A stretch of DNA of 64,000 nt, from positions 123,442 through 187,441 of the forward strand of contig PLXS01000019.1 in the NCBI GenBank assembly GCA_003151515.1. The letters are read 5' to 3'. Positions 51,563 to 62,110 of this stretch are shown here, one piece after another. Every line of letters starts with the position of its first letter. The first letter of the stretch is position 1. A program made the position numbers and the translations under genes. The stretch comes from Opitutaceae bacterium. GTDB taxonomy: Bacteria > Verrucomicrobiota > Verrucomicrobiia > Opitutales > Opitutaceae. The notes beneath the pieces were generated by a model. That model was not told the origin of the DNA, did no database searches, and saw only the letters and a program-made list of their open reading frames with translations.

Positions 51563-52953
51563 AACGACTCTTAAGCGCCCTCGCGCTCCTTTCCGCGTTG
51601 CTTCCTGCGCGCTCCCGCGCCGCCGACCTGCCCGCGCTCTGGGCCGAGCGCGCCAAGTGCGTGGTGGCGGTTGAATACGTGACGGAGACCGAGCTCGAGC
51701 GCCGCCCGACGATCGCCTACGGGACGGTCGTCGACTCGCAGGGCACGGTGATCCTGCAGTCCTCGGCCGTCGACCTGCGGATATCGCCCAAGCAGATCAA
51801 GGACTTCAAGGTCTACCTGCCCGGCAACCCCGAGGGGGCGCCGGCCGAGTACCTGGGGCGCGACGCCTACACGGGCTGGCACTTCGTGCGGATCCCGCCC
51901 GCCGTCCGGGAGAAAGTGGTGCCGGTGACTGCCTTCGCGGCGCCCGCCCCGGCGCGCGACAGCGAGCTCGCCGACGAGGTCTGGGGAATCGGCCTCCGCA
52001 ACAAGGACGAGGACTTCGTCCCGTACATCCTGCAAAGCCACGTCGCCCTGGTCCAGCTGCTGCCCCAGCGCACGGCCATCACCCAGCAGGAGGTCGCCGG
52101 GCCGGGCCTGCCCGTGTTCGACCGCTCCGGCTACTTCGTGGGCCTCGGGCAGAGCTCCTTCGGCCAGACGTTCCTCGAATTCTCGGGGAGCGAGCGCGGG
52201 GGGGCGCCCATCATGCTCGTCAACTTGGAGGAGAGCAGCGCCTTCCTCGTGGCCAGCGAGGTGCTCCCGTACGTCGGCCGCGTCCCGGGCAACGTCTCGG
52301 GCCGGCCGCTTGCCTGGCTCGGGGCGTATGGCCTCGAGCCCATGGACCGCGAGGTGGCGGCGTTCCTGAGGCTTGAGTCCCAGTCGGGCGCCGTCGTCAG
52401 CGAGGTGCTTGAGGGCAGCCCGGCCGAGAAGGCCGGCCTCAAGGCCCGCGACATCATCCTTGGCATCGACGGCAGGCCGCTTCCGCGTTTCCGGCCGGAC
52501 CGCGTCGTCGTCGACTACGTCGAGAGGCTGATCGCCTCCAGGGCGCCGGGCGACGCCATGATGCTGTCGGTTCTGCGCGGCTCCGACAGGCTCGAGCTCA
52601 AGGCCACCCTCGCCGACGAGCCGCGCCTGGTGCGCGAGGCCGACCGCACGTACTTCGAGAAGATCGGCTTCACCGCGCGCGAGTTCGTCTACGGGGACGC
52701 CATCGCGCGGCACGCCCGCGCCGCGGACCTGAAGGGGGTCGTGGCGCACCTGGTAAAGCCCAACAGCCCGGCGGACATCGCGGGCCTGCGGCCGGACGAC
52801 TGGATCACGGAGATCGACGGCGCCGACATCACCGGCTTTGCGTCGGCGGCCGAGAAGCTTGCGGCCATCGAGAAGGACCCGCTGCGCGCGGAGACCGTAT
52901 TCCTCGTGAGCCGCGGGAGCGACACGGCGGTCCTGCGGATCAAGCTGCGCTAG
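51559..52953 (+). CDS. HtrA-like pseudoprotease (triad lost) with two PDZ domains
   Basis: A 464-residue exported protein with a signal peptide (LLSALALLSALLPARSRA) and the same domain order as the upstream HtrA. The protease-like domain keeps the fold pattern (YGTVVDSQGTVILQSSAVDL, GLPVFDRSGYFVGLG) but not the catalytic residues: the histidine position is A70, the aspartate position G106, and the GNSGG serine loop reads AGPGLP. Two PDZ domains remain (VVSEVLEGSPAEKAGLKARD and VVAHLVKPNSPADIAGLRPDD). It probably acts as a regulatory or adaptor partner of the active HtrA. The 4-base overlap supports a matched stoichiometry. Confidence 0.8.
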   Translation: MKRLLSALALLSALLPARSRAADLPALWAERAKCVVAVEYVTETELERRPTIAYGTVVDSQGTVILQSSAVDLRISPKQIKDFKVYLPGNPEGAPAEYLGRDAYTGWHFVRIPPAVREKVVPVTAFAAPAPARDSELADEVWGIGLRNKDEDFVPYILQSHVALVQLLPQRTAITQQEVAGPGLPVFDRSGYFVGLGQSSFGQTFLEFSGSERGGAPIMLVNLEESSAFLVASEVLPYVGRVPGNVSGRPLAWLGAYGLEPMDREVAAFLRLESQSGAVVSEVLEGSPAEKAGLKARDIILGIDGRPLPRFRPDRVVVDYVERLIASRAPGDAMMLSVLRGSDRLELKATLADEPRLVREADRTYFEKIGFTAREFVYGDAIARHARAADLKGVVAHLVKPNSPADIAGLRPDDWITEIDGADITGFASAAEKLAAIEKDPLRAETVFLVSRGSDTAVLRIKLR

Positions 52954-52979
52954 CGCCAAGGCCGCCACGCACCCGGGCA

Positions 52980-53819
52980 ATGCGACTCGCAATCAACGCC
53001 ATAGCGGACGAACTTCGCCGCCTGAAGGCGTCGGGGGTCGGCCAAGTCAGCGTCTCGGAGGAGGGGCTTGAGTCCCTTCGCAGATCGGTGGCGGAGCGCG
53101 GGTCCCCTGCCGGGGAGGCCCCGGCCGAGGAGGCCGCGGACGAGGCGGCGCACCCGCCGCCCGTTGTGGTCCTGCCGCGCGGCGACAAGCAGGCCCGCTG
53201 GGACGCCCTGCGCTCGCAGGTCCTGGAGGACCCGGTCTGCAAGGCGAAGGTGCGCCCCGGAAAAAAGGTAGTCCTTGGGGTCGGCAGCCTTGACGCCTCC
53301 ATCATGTTCGTCGGTGAGGCGCCCGGGGCCGAGGAGGAGGTCCAAGGGGAGCCCTTCGTGGGCCCGGCCGGCCAGCTCCTTACCAAGATGATCGTGGGCA
53401 TGGGGCTTTCCCGGGGGGACGTCTACATAGGGAACATCATGAACTGGCGGCCGGACCTGCCCGTCGACCCCGGGGGCGTCCAGGTGGGCAACCGGCCGCC
53501 GACGGAGAAGGAGATGGCGCACTGCCTGCCTTACCTCCGGGCGCAGGTCGAAATCGTCGCGCCGCGCCTGCTAGTCGCCCTGGGGGCGACCGCCGCCAGG
53601 GGACTCCTTGGCCACAAGGCCTTCGGTGCCCTGGGCGAGGTCCGGGGCGCCTGGCACGACTTCGGGGGCCGGCCGCTCATGGTCACGTACCACCCGAGCT
53701 ACATCCTTCGCAACCCGACAAACCGCACGAAAAGGCTCATCTGGGAGGATTTGCTCAAGGTCATGGAACGCGCCAACATGCCCATATCCGAGAAGCAGAG
53801 GGGATTTTTCCTGAAATGA
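52980..53819 (+). CDS. Uracil-DNA glycosylase, family 4-like, with incomplete Fe-S ligands
   Basis: Removes uracil from DNA in base-excision repair. The 279-residue protein has a 70-residue N-terminal extension rich in Ala/Glu and a family-4-type core: VGEAPGAEEEVQGEPFVGPA (motif 1), LLVALGATAARGLL and the catalytic-loop YHPSYILRN. Family 4 enzymes bind [4Fe-4S] through four cysteines. Here C87 and C182 remain, but the first position is D84 (DPVCKAKV) and the KCRPP position is W156 (NIMNWRPDL). The cluster may be lost or differently bound. The KRRIH loop of UdgX is absent. It overlaps opgG by ATGA. Confidence 0.85.
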   Translation: MRLAINAIADELRRLKASGVGQVSVSEEGLESLRRSVAERGSPAGEAPAEEAADEAAHPPPVVVLPRGDKQARWDALRSQVLEDPVCKAKVRPGKKVVLGVGSLDASIMFVGEAPGAEEEVQGEPFVGPAGQLLTKMIVGMGLSRGDVYIGNIMNWRPDLPVDPGGVQVGNRPPTEKEMAHCLPYLRAQVEIVAPRLLVALGATAARGLLGHKAFGALGEVRGAWHDFGGRPLMVTYHPSYILRNPTNRTKRLIWEDLLKVMERANMPISEKQRGFFLK

Positions 53820-55315
53820 GAACACTGCGAACGCTGCTTGCCATCGCGGCCATCGCGCCGGCGGCCCTGGCGCGGGCGTCCGAGGAGATATTCGACTTCG
53901 AGGTGCTGCGCTACGAGGCGAAGATGCTCGCGGCCCGGCCCTACGCGCCCCTGCCGAGCACGGTGCCGCAGAAGCTGCTCAAGCTCGACTACGACCAGTA
54001 CCGCGACATCCGCTTCAAGCCCCAGGAGTCGCTCTGGAGGCGCGAGAGGCTGCCCTTCGAGCTGCAGTTCTTCCATCCCGGCTTCACGTTCGACCGCACG
54101 GTGCAGATCAACACAGTGCACGGCAGGAGGGTCGAGCCCGTCGAGTTCTCCTCGTCCATGTTCGACTACGGGATGAACAAGGTGCCGTCGGTGCCCTCGG
54201 ACATGGGCTTCGCGGGGCTCAAGATCCTCTACCCCCTGAACAAGCCGGGCGACGAGGTCGGGGTGTTCCAGGGGGCGACTTACTTCCGCTTCCTCTGCCA
54301 GCGGGCCTTCTACGGGCTCTCGGCCCGGGGCCTCGCCATAAACACGGGCGAGCCCACCGGCGAGGAGTTCCCGGCGTTCCGCGAGTTCTGGGTCGAGCGG
54401 CCCGGCCCCGAGGCGAAGGGGCTTGTCGTCTATGCGCTCCTGGACGGGCCCACGGCCGCCGGCGCGTTCCGCTTCGCGATCACGCCGGGCGCGGACACCG
54501 TCCTGCTCGTCCACGAGGTAATCTACTGCAGGCGCAACCCTGCGGTCCTGGGAATCGCTCCGCTCACGAGCATGTTCTGGCACGGAAAGAACTCGAACGG
54601 CAACTTCAACGACTTCCGGCCCGAGGTCCACGACTCGGACGGCCTCATGGTCAACAACGGCGCCGGCGAGTGGCTCTGGCGCCCGCTCTCGAACCCCGCC
54701 TCGGCGCGGATCGCGGCGTTCTCGGACGAGAACCCAAGGGGCTTCGGCCTCATCCAGCGCGAGCGCCGGTTCGAGGACTACGAGGACCTCGAGGCGTCCT
54801 ACCACCTGAGGCCCAGCACGTGGGTGGAGCCCGTGGGGCTGTGGGGCAGGGGGGCGGTTCGCCTCGTCGAGCTCCACGCGCCGGACGAGACCTACGACAA
54901 CATCGCGGTCTTCTGGGTGCCCGAGGCGCTGCCGGCCCCGGAGGAGCCGATCGAGCTCTCCTACAAGCTGCACTGGTTCATCGACCAGATCCGGCCCCCG
55001 GCGGGCTACGTCGTGGCCACGCGCCACGGCCGCTCAGTCACCCAGGAGAGGGACCTCGAGCGGTTCGTCGTCGACTTCGACGGCGCGTACCTCTCGAAGC
55101 AGGGGCCCGACCCGCTGATTGAGCCCGTGGTCTCGGTCGGCGAGGGCGCCGCGCTCGTCAATTCCACGGTCCAGAAGAACCCGTACAACGCCACGTGGAG
55201 GGTTGCATTCGCCCTCAAGCCCGACGGGACCGGGCGCCCCGTGGAGCTTCGCTGTTACCTCCGCAAGAAGCCCCACGGACTCACCGAGACGTGGAGCTAC
55301 CTGTGGCAGCCGTGA
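53816..55315 (+). CDS. opgG: Osmoregulated periplasmic glucan biosynthesis protein OpgG
   Basis: A 499-residue periplasmic protein (signal peptide LRTLLAIAAIAPAALARA) needed to make branched osmoregulated periplasmic glucans. The OpgG signature runs throughout: LPFELQFFHPGFTFDRTVQI, FAGLKILYPLNKP, FLGATYFR-like FQGATYFRFLCQRAFYGLSARGLA, SMFWHGKNS, FRPEVHDSDGLMV and GFGLIQRERRFEDYEDLEA. It overlaps the glycosylase gene by 4 bases at its start and the next gene by GTGA at its end. OpgH two genes on completes the pathway. Confidence 0.95.
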   Translation: MRTLRTLLAIAAIAPAALARASEEIFDFEVLRYEAKMLAARPYAPLPSTVPQKLLKLDYDQYRDIRFKPQESLWRRERLPFELQFFHPGFTFDRTVQINTVHGRRVEPVEFSSSMFDYGMNKVPSVPSDMGFAGLKILYPLNKPGDEVGVFQGATYFRFLCQRAFYGLSARGLAINTGEPTGEEFPAFREFWVERPGPEAKGLVVYALLDGPTAAGAFRFAITPGADTVLLVHEVIYCRRNPAVLGIAPLTSMFWHGKNSNGNFNDFRPEVHDSDGLMVNNGAGEWLWRPLSNPASARIAAFSDENPRGFGLIQRERRFEDYEDLEASYHLRPSTWVEPVGLWGRGAVRLVELHAPDETYDNIAVFWVPEALPAPEEPIELSYKLHWFIDQIRPPAGYVVATRHGRSVTQERDLERFVVDFDGAYLSKQGPDPLIEPVVSVGEGAALVNSTVQKNPYNATWRVAFALKPDGTGRPVELRCYLRKKPHGLTETWSYLWQP

Positions 55316-55917
55316 GTGAGGCAGCGCAGAGCCCGGAGGCGGTCGGCCTGCCCACGGCGTTCCGGCCGAGGACCGGCACGATGGAGTCCTGGAACGCCGC
55401 CTATGTGCGGGTCGAGGACTACCTGAGGGCCCACCGGGTGCACAACCGCCTCCACCAGAGCCGCCTCATCCAGAAGATCCTCGAGCGGGCGGCCCGCCGC
55501 CACGAGGCGAACCCGGCGCTCGACCCGACGACGCTCGCGGCGGAGGAGACCGAGGGGATGATGGACGACTGGTTCGCGGAGGTCCTGGACGAGAAGGGGA
55601 TGCCCCACGACAGGCTTGCCGTGGATGGCCGGGTGGCGCTGCTGCTGAGCGACGGGCCGGAGCGCTGGCCGTACGCCTTCCTCGAGGGCGAGAACATCCC
55701 GGAGGACTTCAGGAAGGCCATGCGCTCGAGCAACCTTGAGGCCGGCCCGGACCTGGCGGTCTCGAGCATGGTGCCCCGCCCGATCGACCTAGGGATGATC
55801 ACCGGGGCGGCCGGCGAAACGCTCGAGCGCTTCGAGAAGTGGCCCGCGATGCGGGCGCTCTTCCTCTGGCTGGTCTTCGCCTCGGCGCTGGCGGGGATCT
55901 TCTACATGACCCGCTAG
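55312..55917 (+). CDS. C-terminally anchored protein of unknown function in the opg operon
   Basis: A 201-residue protein starting at the GTG at 55312, which overlaps the opgG stop. It is mostly soluble and charged (MESWNAAYVRVEDYLRAHRV, ERAARRHEANPALDPTTLAA, DDWFAEVLDEKGMPHDRLAV) and ends in one membrane helix (ALFLWLVFASALAGIFYM). I do not recognise the family. In enterobacteria OpgH has a long cytoplasmic N-terminal region; here OpgH lacks it, so this protein may supply that part as a separate subunit. The gene ends 12 bp before opgH. Confidence 0.65.
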   Translation: MSEAAQSPEAVGLPTAFRPRTGTMESWNAAYVRVEDYLRAHRVHNRLHQSRLIQKILERAARRHEANPALDPTTLAAEETEGMMDDWFAEVLDEKGMPHDRLAVDGRVALLLSDGPERWPYAFLEGENIPEDFRKAMRSSNLEAGPDLAVSSMVPRPIDLGMITGAAGETLERFEKWPAMRALFLWLVFASALAGIFYMTR

Positions 55918-55929
55918 TCGGCCCCCCCG

Positions 55930-58080
<2,151 letters not shown>

Positions 58081-58083
58081 GCG

Positions 58084-58437
58084 CTACTGGAACTTCTTCA
58101 GCTCGGCGACGGTGAGCGCGAACTGCGCCTCGCACTCGGCGAGCAGGTGGTCGACGCCCCCCAGGCCCTCCGAGCGGGCCATCTTCTCAAGGCGCTCCGC
58201 GACGGCGCGCAGCGCCTGCGCCCCCACGTTAGAACTGCTTCCCTTGATCGTGTGCGCGGCCCGCGCGAATGCCGTCGTGTCGCCGGAGGCCAGGGTCTTC
58301 CTCAGCTCCGCGATGCGCAGGGGCGTGTCCTCGATGTAGATCCCGACAATCTCCCTCAGGAACTCGCCGCCGTCGTCGGGGTTCAGCTGGCGAAGGTTTG
58401 CAATCGCTCCAGGGTCTATGATGGGGATGTCTGGCAC
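58084..58437 (-). CDS. Hpt (histidine phosphotransfer) protein
   Basis: A 117-residue helical protein that carries phosphate between receiver domains. The phosphorylated histidine is H62 in ARAAHTIKGSSSNVGA, preceded by YIEDTPLRIAELRKTLA and followed by VAERLEKMARSEGLGG. There is no other domain. It lies 47 bp downstream of the PilB-like gene on the same strand. With the hybrid kinase and receiver upstream, it completes the parts of a multistep phosphorelay. Confidence 0.92.
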   Translation of the reverse strand: MPDIPIIDPGAIANLRQLNPDDGGEFLREIVGIYIEDTPLRIAELRKTLASGDTTAFARAAHTIKGSSSNVGAQALRAVAERLEKMARSEGLGGVDHLLAECEAQFALTVAELKKFQ

Positions 58438-58484
58438 GGCAAAGTTGGTTGTTCTCGCTGGCTTCTATGCGCGGTCGGCAGCCC

Positions 58485-60191
58485 TCAGGTGGCCCATTCA
58501 AATGACGTGTTCTGCTCTATCTCCGTAATGGTCGTCAGCCCGAGGAGCACCTTCTTCAGGCCGTCGTAGCGCAGGGGCTTGTAGCCCACCTTCGCCGCGG
58601 CGCGCGTGATCTCCTGGACACTGCGCTCCTCGGAAATGAGCGCGCGGATCTCCTCGGTGATGAGCACAAGCTCGTGGATCGCGACCCGGCCCTTGTAGCC
58701 CGTCCCACGGCACTTCGGGCAGCCTTTGCCGCGGTAGAACATAACGTCGCTCAGGCCCTCCTCCTTGAAGTACTTGGAAAGGACCTCGCGCGACGGCGTG
58801 TACGCCTCCTTGCAGTTCTCGCAAATGCGCGCCGCCAGGCGCTGGGCGAGGACGCCGATAACCGAGGGGGCCACCATGTAAGGCTCGACGCCGATCTCGA
58901 TCAGCCGCGTGATCGCCTGGGGCGCCGAGTTCGTATGGAGCGTCGCGAACACGATGTGGCCCGTCAGGGCGGCCTCCGTGGCGATCTTGGCGGTCTCCAG
59001 GTCGCGGATCTCGCCGATCAGGATCGCGTCCGGGTCCTGGCGCATGAGGGCCCTCAGCAGCGTCGCGAACTTGAGGTCTATGGACGCGTTCACCTGGCTC
59101 TGCGTTACCCCCTGCAGCTGGATTTCGATGGGGTCCTCGATCGTCGAGATGTTGAGTTCCGGCGTGTTGATTTCGTGCAGGGCCGAGTAGAGGGTCGTCG
59201 TCTTGCCCGAGCCGGTGGGCCCCGTCACGAAGATGATGCCGTTCGGGTTCTGGATCAGGCGCTTGAACGGCAGAAGAATCGACTGCGACATCATCATCTT
59301 CTCGAGCGTTATCATCGACTTCTTGCCCGACATGGCGAGGATGCGGATGACCACCTTCTCCCCGTACATCGAGGGGATCGTCGAGACGCGGAAGTTCGCC
59401 GTCTGGGTGCCGATCGGCAGTGAGAACCTGCCGTCCTGGGGGATCCGGGTCTCCGCGATGTCCAGGTTGCAGAGGATCTTGATCCTCGAGATGAGGGCCT
59501 TGTGCAGCTTGCGGGAGAACGCGAGGATCTCCCTCAGGTTGCCGTCGACGCGGAAGCGGATCCTCGAGTTGATCTCCTGGGCCTCGATGTGGATGTCGGT
59601 CGCCCGCTCCCTCATCGCGTAGTACATGATGTCGTCGAGAATCTGGACGAGCGCGTTGTTCTCGGCGAGCTGCAGGAGCTTGTCGGCCGCGAGCTCCGGG
59701 TTGTCGAAGAGGCTGGAGCGCTCGAGCTGGCCGAGGCTGTCCTCCAGCCTGTCCTCGTTCGAGTAGTGGATCGCTATCGAGTCCTCGACTTCCCGGGGCA
59801 GGGCGAACACTGGGCTCATGGGAATGCGCGCGATCTGGCCCAGGCGCTTGACGGTCTCCTGGTCGTCCGGGGAGGCCATGGCGACCGTGAGGACCCCGTT
59901 GAATATGTACAGGCCGATGGACTTCGTCTTCTTCGCGACCTCGAGGGGGATCTTCTCGATGGCCTCGTCCGTGACGACCGAGACGAACGGGTCGACATAG
60001 GCGACGTTCATCGCGTCCGCCCAGAAGCGGCAGGCGTCGTCCTTCGACGCCACCTTGGCGTCGATCGCCGCCTGGACGAGGTCCGGGCTGTCGCCGTGGT
60101 GCTCGCAGATGCCGCGCAGCTCCTCCTCGCCCACGAAGTTCGGGGTCTCCTTGAGCCGGCTTAGGAAGGTCTCAACTCTTGGGCTTAACAC
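58485..60191 (-). CDS. PilB/GspE-type assembly ATPase
   Basis: A 568-residue hexameric ATPase that drives type IV pilus extension or type II secretion. The N-terminal MshEN-like domain (about 1-150) includes FWADAMNVAYVDPF. The core has DIHIEAQEINSRIRFRVDG, Walker A GPTGSGKT (324-331), the Asp box IEDPIEIQLQG, Walker B ILIGEIRD (390-397) and the His box. A C4 zinc site (C457, C460, C491, C494) is present. The GTG start at 60191 lies 20 bp inside the small upstream gene. No pilin, pilC or pilM-Q genes are in the window. The association with phosphorelay genes suggests regulated assembly. Confidence 0.92.
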   Translation of the reverse strand: MLSPRVETFLSRLKETPNFVGEEELRGICEHHGDSPDLVQAAIDAKVASKDDACRFWADAMNVAYVDPFVSVVTDEAIEKIPLEVAKKTKSIGLYIFNGVLTVAMASPDDQETVKRLGQIARIPMSPVFALPREVEDSIAIHYSNEDRLEDSLGQLERSSLFDNPELAADKLLQLAENNALVQILDDIMYYAMRERATDIHIEAQEINSRIRFRVDGNLREILAFSRKLHKALISRIKILCNLDIAETRIPQDGRFSLPIGTQTANFRVSTIPSMYGEKVVIRILAMSGKKSMITLEKMMMSQSILLPFKRLIQNPNGIIFVTGPTGSGKTTTLYSALHEINTPELNISTIEDPIEIQLQGVTQSQVNASIDLKFATLLRALMRQDPDAILIGEIRDLETAKIATEAALTGHIVFATLHTNSAPQAITRLIEIGVEPYMVAPSVIGVLAQRLAARICENCKEAYTPSREVLSKYFKEEGLSDVMFYRGKGCPKCRGTGYKGRVAIHELVLITEEIRALISEERSVQEITRAAAKVGYKPLRYDGLKKVLLGLTTITEIEQNTSFEWAT

Positions 60192-60384
60192 GGGTGGGCT
60201 TCTTTGCCTTGAACAGCTTTCCTATCTCGTTCTGGTCGAGCTTCTCGTTAGCGAAGGACGTGGAGCCCTTCTCAGCGTCGATCTCGGCCAGCATCTCCGG
60301 CAGCGAGTACTTGACCTCCGCGAGCACGCCCTTCTTGGGCGGCGCGGAGGCCTGGTCCGTGCTGTCCGTCTCAGGTGCGCTCAT
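60172..60384 (-). CDS. Small charged protein of unknown function, 70 residues
   Basis: A 70-residue protein with an acidic N-terminal half (MSAPETDSTDQASAPPKKGV) and a basic C-terminal tail (KLFKAKKPTRVKPKS). A short motif, SLPEMLAEIDAEKGSTSFAN, may be a helix. There is no known domain. The start overlaps the response-regulator stop (ATGA, 60381-60384) and the 3' end overlaps the PilB-like start by 20 bp, so it is embedded in the operon and very probably translated. It may be an adaptor between the receiver and the ATPase. Confidence 0.6.
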   Translation of the reverse strand: MSAPETDSTDQASAPPKKGVLAEVKYSLPEMLAEIDAEKGSTSFANEKLDQNEIGKLFKAKKPTRVKPKS

Positions 60385-60794
60385 GGGGGCGGGCTGCCTG
60401 CGTCCGGCTCGTCCTGCTCGAAGCAGGTGTCTATCGTTTCGGCGAGCGCCCTGCCGATGTCCTCGGGCGGCGCGTCCTTGCGTATGTAGTTGGCGGCGCC
60501 GAGCGCGACCGCCTCGTCGATCGTCTGGCGGTTGGCTAGCGAGGTCAGCATGACGACCACGCAATCGGGGTCGATCGCCTTTAGCGCGCGCAGGGTCTCC
60601 AGGCCGTCCATCTGGGGCATGTTGACGTCGAGCATGACCAGGTCGGGCCTTTCGGCCTTGTAGACCTCGATCGCCGTCGTGCCGTTGTGCGCCTCGAATA
60701 TCCGGTCGACGCCCAGGTGGCGCAGGAGAAGCGACATGAACTTGCGGATGTGCGCCTCGTCGTCGACCAGGAGGATGCTGCCGCCGAAGTTCAT
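60381..60794 (-). CDS. CheY-like response regulator
   Basis: A 137-residue receiver domain with acidic residues D11-D12, phosphoacceptor D56 (LVMLDVNMPQMDG), the switch region VVMLTSLAN and lysine K106 (YIRKDA). No output domain follows, only a short acidic/proline tail. It overlaps the hybrid-kinase stop by 4 bases at its start and the 70-residue gene by 4 bases at its end. It is the probable direct output of the kinase. Confidence 0.93.
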   Translation of the reverse strand: MNFGGSILLVDDEAHIRKFMSLLLRHLGVDRIFEAHNGTTAIEVYKAERPDLVMLDVNMPQMDGLETLRALKAIDPDCVVVMLTSLANRQTIDEAVALGAANYIRKDAPPEDIGRALAETIDTCFEQDEPDAGSPPP

Positions 60795-61933
60795 TTGTGC
60801 AGGGGGAGGCTGACCACGAACTCGGCGCCGCGCCCCGGTATGTTCTCTACCGAAATCGTGCCGTTGTGCGCCTCGACGATCTTGCGGCAGATGGCGAGCC
60901 CGAGCCCGGTGCTCTTCTCGCCGCCCGTCGGCTGGGCCGAAAGGCGCCCGTAGTCCTTGAACAACTTGTGGCGCTCGCTCTCGGGTATGCCCGGCCCGTT
61001 GTCGCGCACTGCAAATCCGGCGACCCCATTGCTCGCGTGCACGATGACCGTGATCACCGAGCCGCGGGGCGAGTACTTGACGGCGTTGTTGATCAGGTTG
61101 TCGACCACCTGGCGCATCTTGTTTCTGTCGACTTCGACTACCGGGTCCGCGGGCATCGTGACCAACTCGATCTTCGTGTTCTTCTTGGCGGCCTCGATGT
61201 TGGCAAGGTGGACGGAGCGCTCGATCATCTCCACCACGCTCGTCGGCACCTTCGCGAGCTTGAGGTGGCCGGCCTCGATGGTCGCCACATCGAGCAACTC
61301 GTTGACGAGCTGGAGCATGGACTGGCTAGCGCCGTGGATCGTCTGGATGATCTCCCGCTGCTCGTCCGTGAGGGTCCCGATGGCGTTCTCGTCCATGAGC
61401 TCGGCTAGGCCGCGGATCGAGGAGAGGGGGTTGCGCAAGTCGTGGGCGCACATCCCGAGAAAGCGGTCCTTTGCCTCGTTGGCCTTGCTCAGCTGGTCGA
61501 CCAGGTGCTTCTGCTGCTCGACAAGCTGCTGGTTGCTCAGGTGCGTGCGGATGCGCGCCACCACCTCCTTCGGCCTGAAGGGCTTCGTCAGGTAGTCGAC
61601 GCCGCCCGCGTCGAACCCCATGACGACATCCTCGGCCTCGCTCTTCGCGGTCACGAAGATGACGGGCGCGCACATGTCGCCATAGGTCTTCTTGAGCGTC
61701 CTGCAGGTCGTGAAACCGTCGATTCCGGGCATCATGACGTCCAGCAGGACGAGATTGGGCTGAAACGCGGCGTAGACCTCCAATGCCTGCTCGCCCGACG
61801 CCGCCTCGGCTATCTCGTAGCCCTCGTGGCGCAGTATGCCCCCTATGATCTTGAGGTTTATGCGGTCGTCGTCGACGGCCAGAATCCTTCGACCCTTGAG
61901 GTCGATCAGAGGGTTTGGCAGGGGGTTATCCAT
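60791..61933 (-). CDS. Hybrid histidine kinase (receiver-HisKA-HATPase)
   Basis: A 380-residue cytoplasmic kinase without membrane segments. An N-terminal receiver (about 16-135, D65 in LVLLDVMMPGIDG, LTKPF) is followed by a coiled linker (NQQLVEQQKHLVDQLSKANE), a HisKA domain with H164 (CAHDLRNPLSSIRG) and an HATPase_c domain (N box NLINNAVKYSP, G1 DNGPGIP, G2 GLGLAICRKIVEAHNG). The receiver-first order suggests its activity is set by another kinase or by a phosphorelay. First gene of the operon with the receiver, the 70-residue protein, the PilB-like ATPase and Hpt. Confidence 0.94.
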   Translation of the reverse strand: MDNPLPNPLIDLKGRRILAVDDDRINLKIIGGILRHEGYEIAEAASGEQALEVYAAFQPNLVLLDVMMPGIDGFTTCRTLKKTYGDMCAPVIFVTAKSEAEDVVMGFDAGGVDYLTKPFRPKEVVARIRTHLSNQQLVEQQKHLVDQLSKANEAKDRFLGMCAHDLRNPLSSIRGLAELMDENAIGTLTDEQREIIQTIHGASQSMLQLVNELLDVATIEAGHLKLAKVPTSVVEMIERSVHLANIEAAKKNTKIELVTMPADPVVEVDRNKMRQVVDNLINNAVKYSPRGSVITVIVHASNGVAGFAVRDNGPGIPESERHKLFKDYGRLSAQPTGGEKSTGLGLAICRKIVEAHNGTISVENIPGRGAEFVVSLPLHK

Positions 61934-62110
61934 TGATGGTAAGCGTCACCACTATGAGAAAGCGGCGGAGGGCTGCAGGCCAGAGAAATACGTAACGCAC
62001 AAAAGCCGCACGGTGGCAACACCTCGCATCACTAAATAGGGATATGTTGATATTTGGCTTGCCATACCCCCTTTGCCGGCGGTTCGCTCAAGGCCCTTCA
62101 GCGAAATCTC
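61934..62110. promoter_or_regulatory. Divergent intergenic region between the kinase operon and metK
   Basis: 177 bp without a gene. The part at 62032-62065 is strikingly AT-rich (aatagggatatgttgatatt) and must hold the metK promoter; I cannot fix -35 and -10 boxes. Known S-adenosylmethionine riboswitches often precede metK, but I could not fold this leader into a class I know. Confidence 0.35.

Noticed and set aside
62050..62080. A sigma-54 promoter before metK (TTGGC ... TTTGC)
   Set aside because: The spacing between the GG and GC elements is far longer than the required ten bases.
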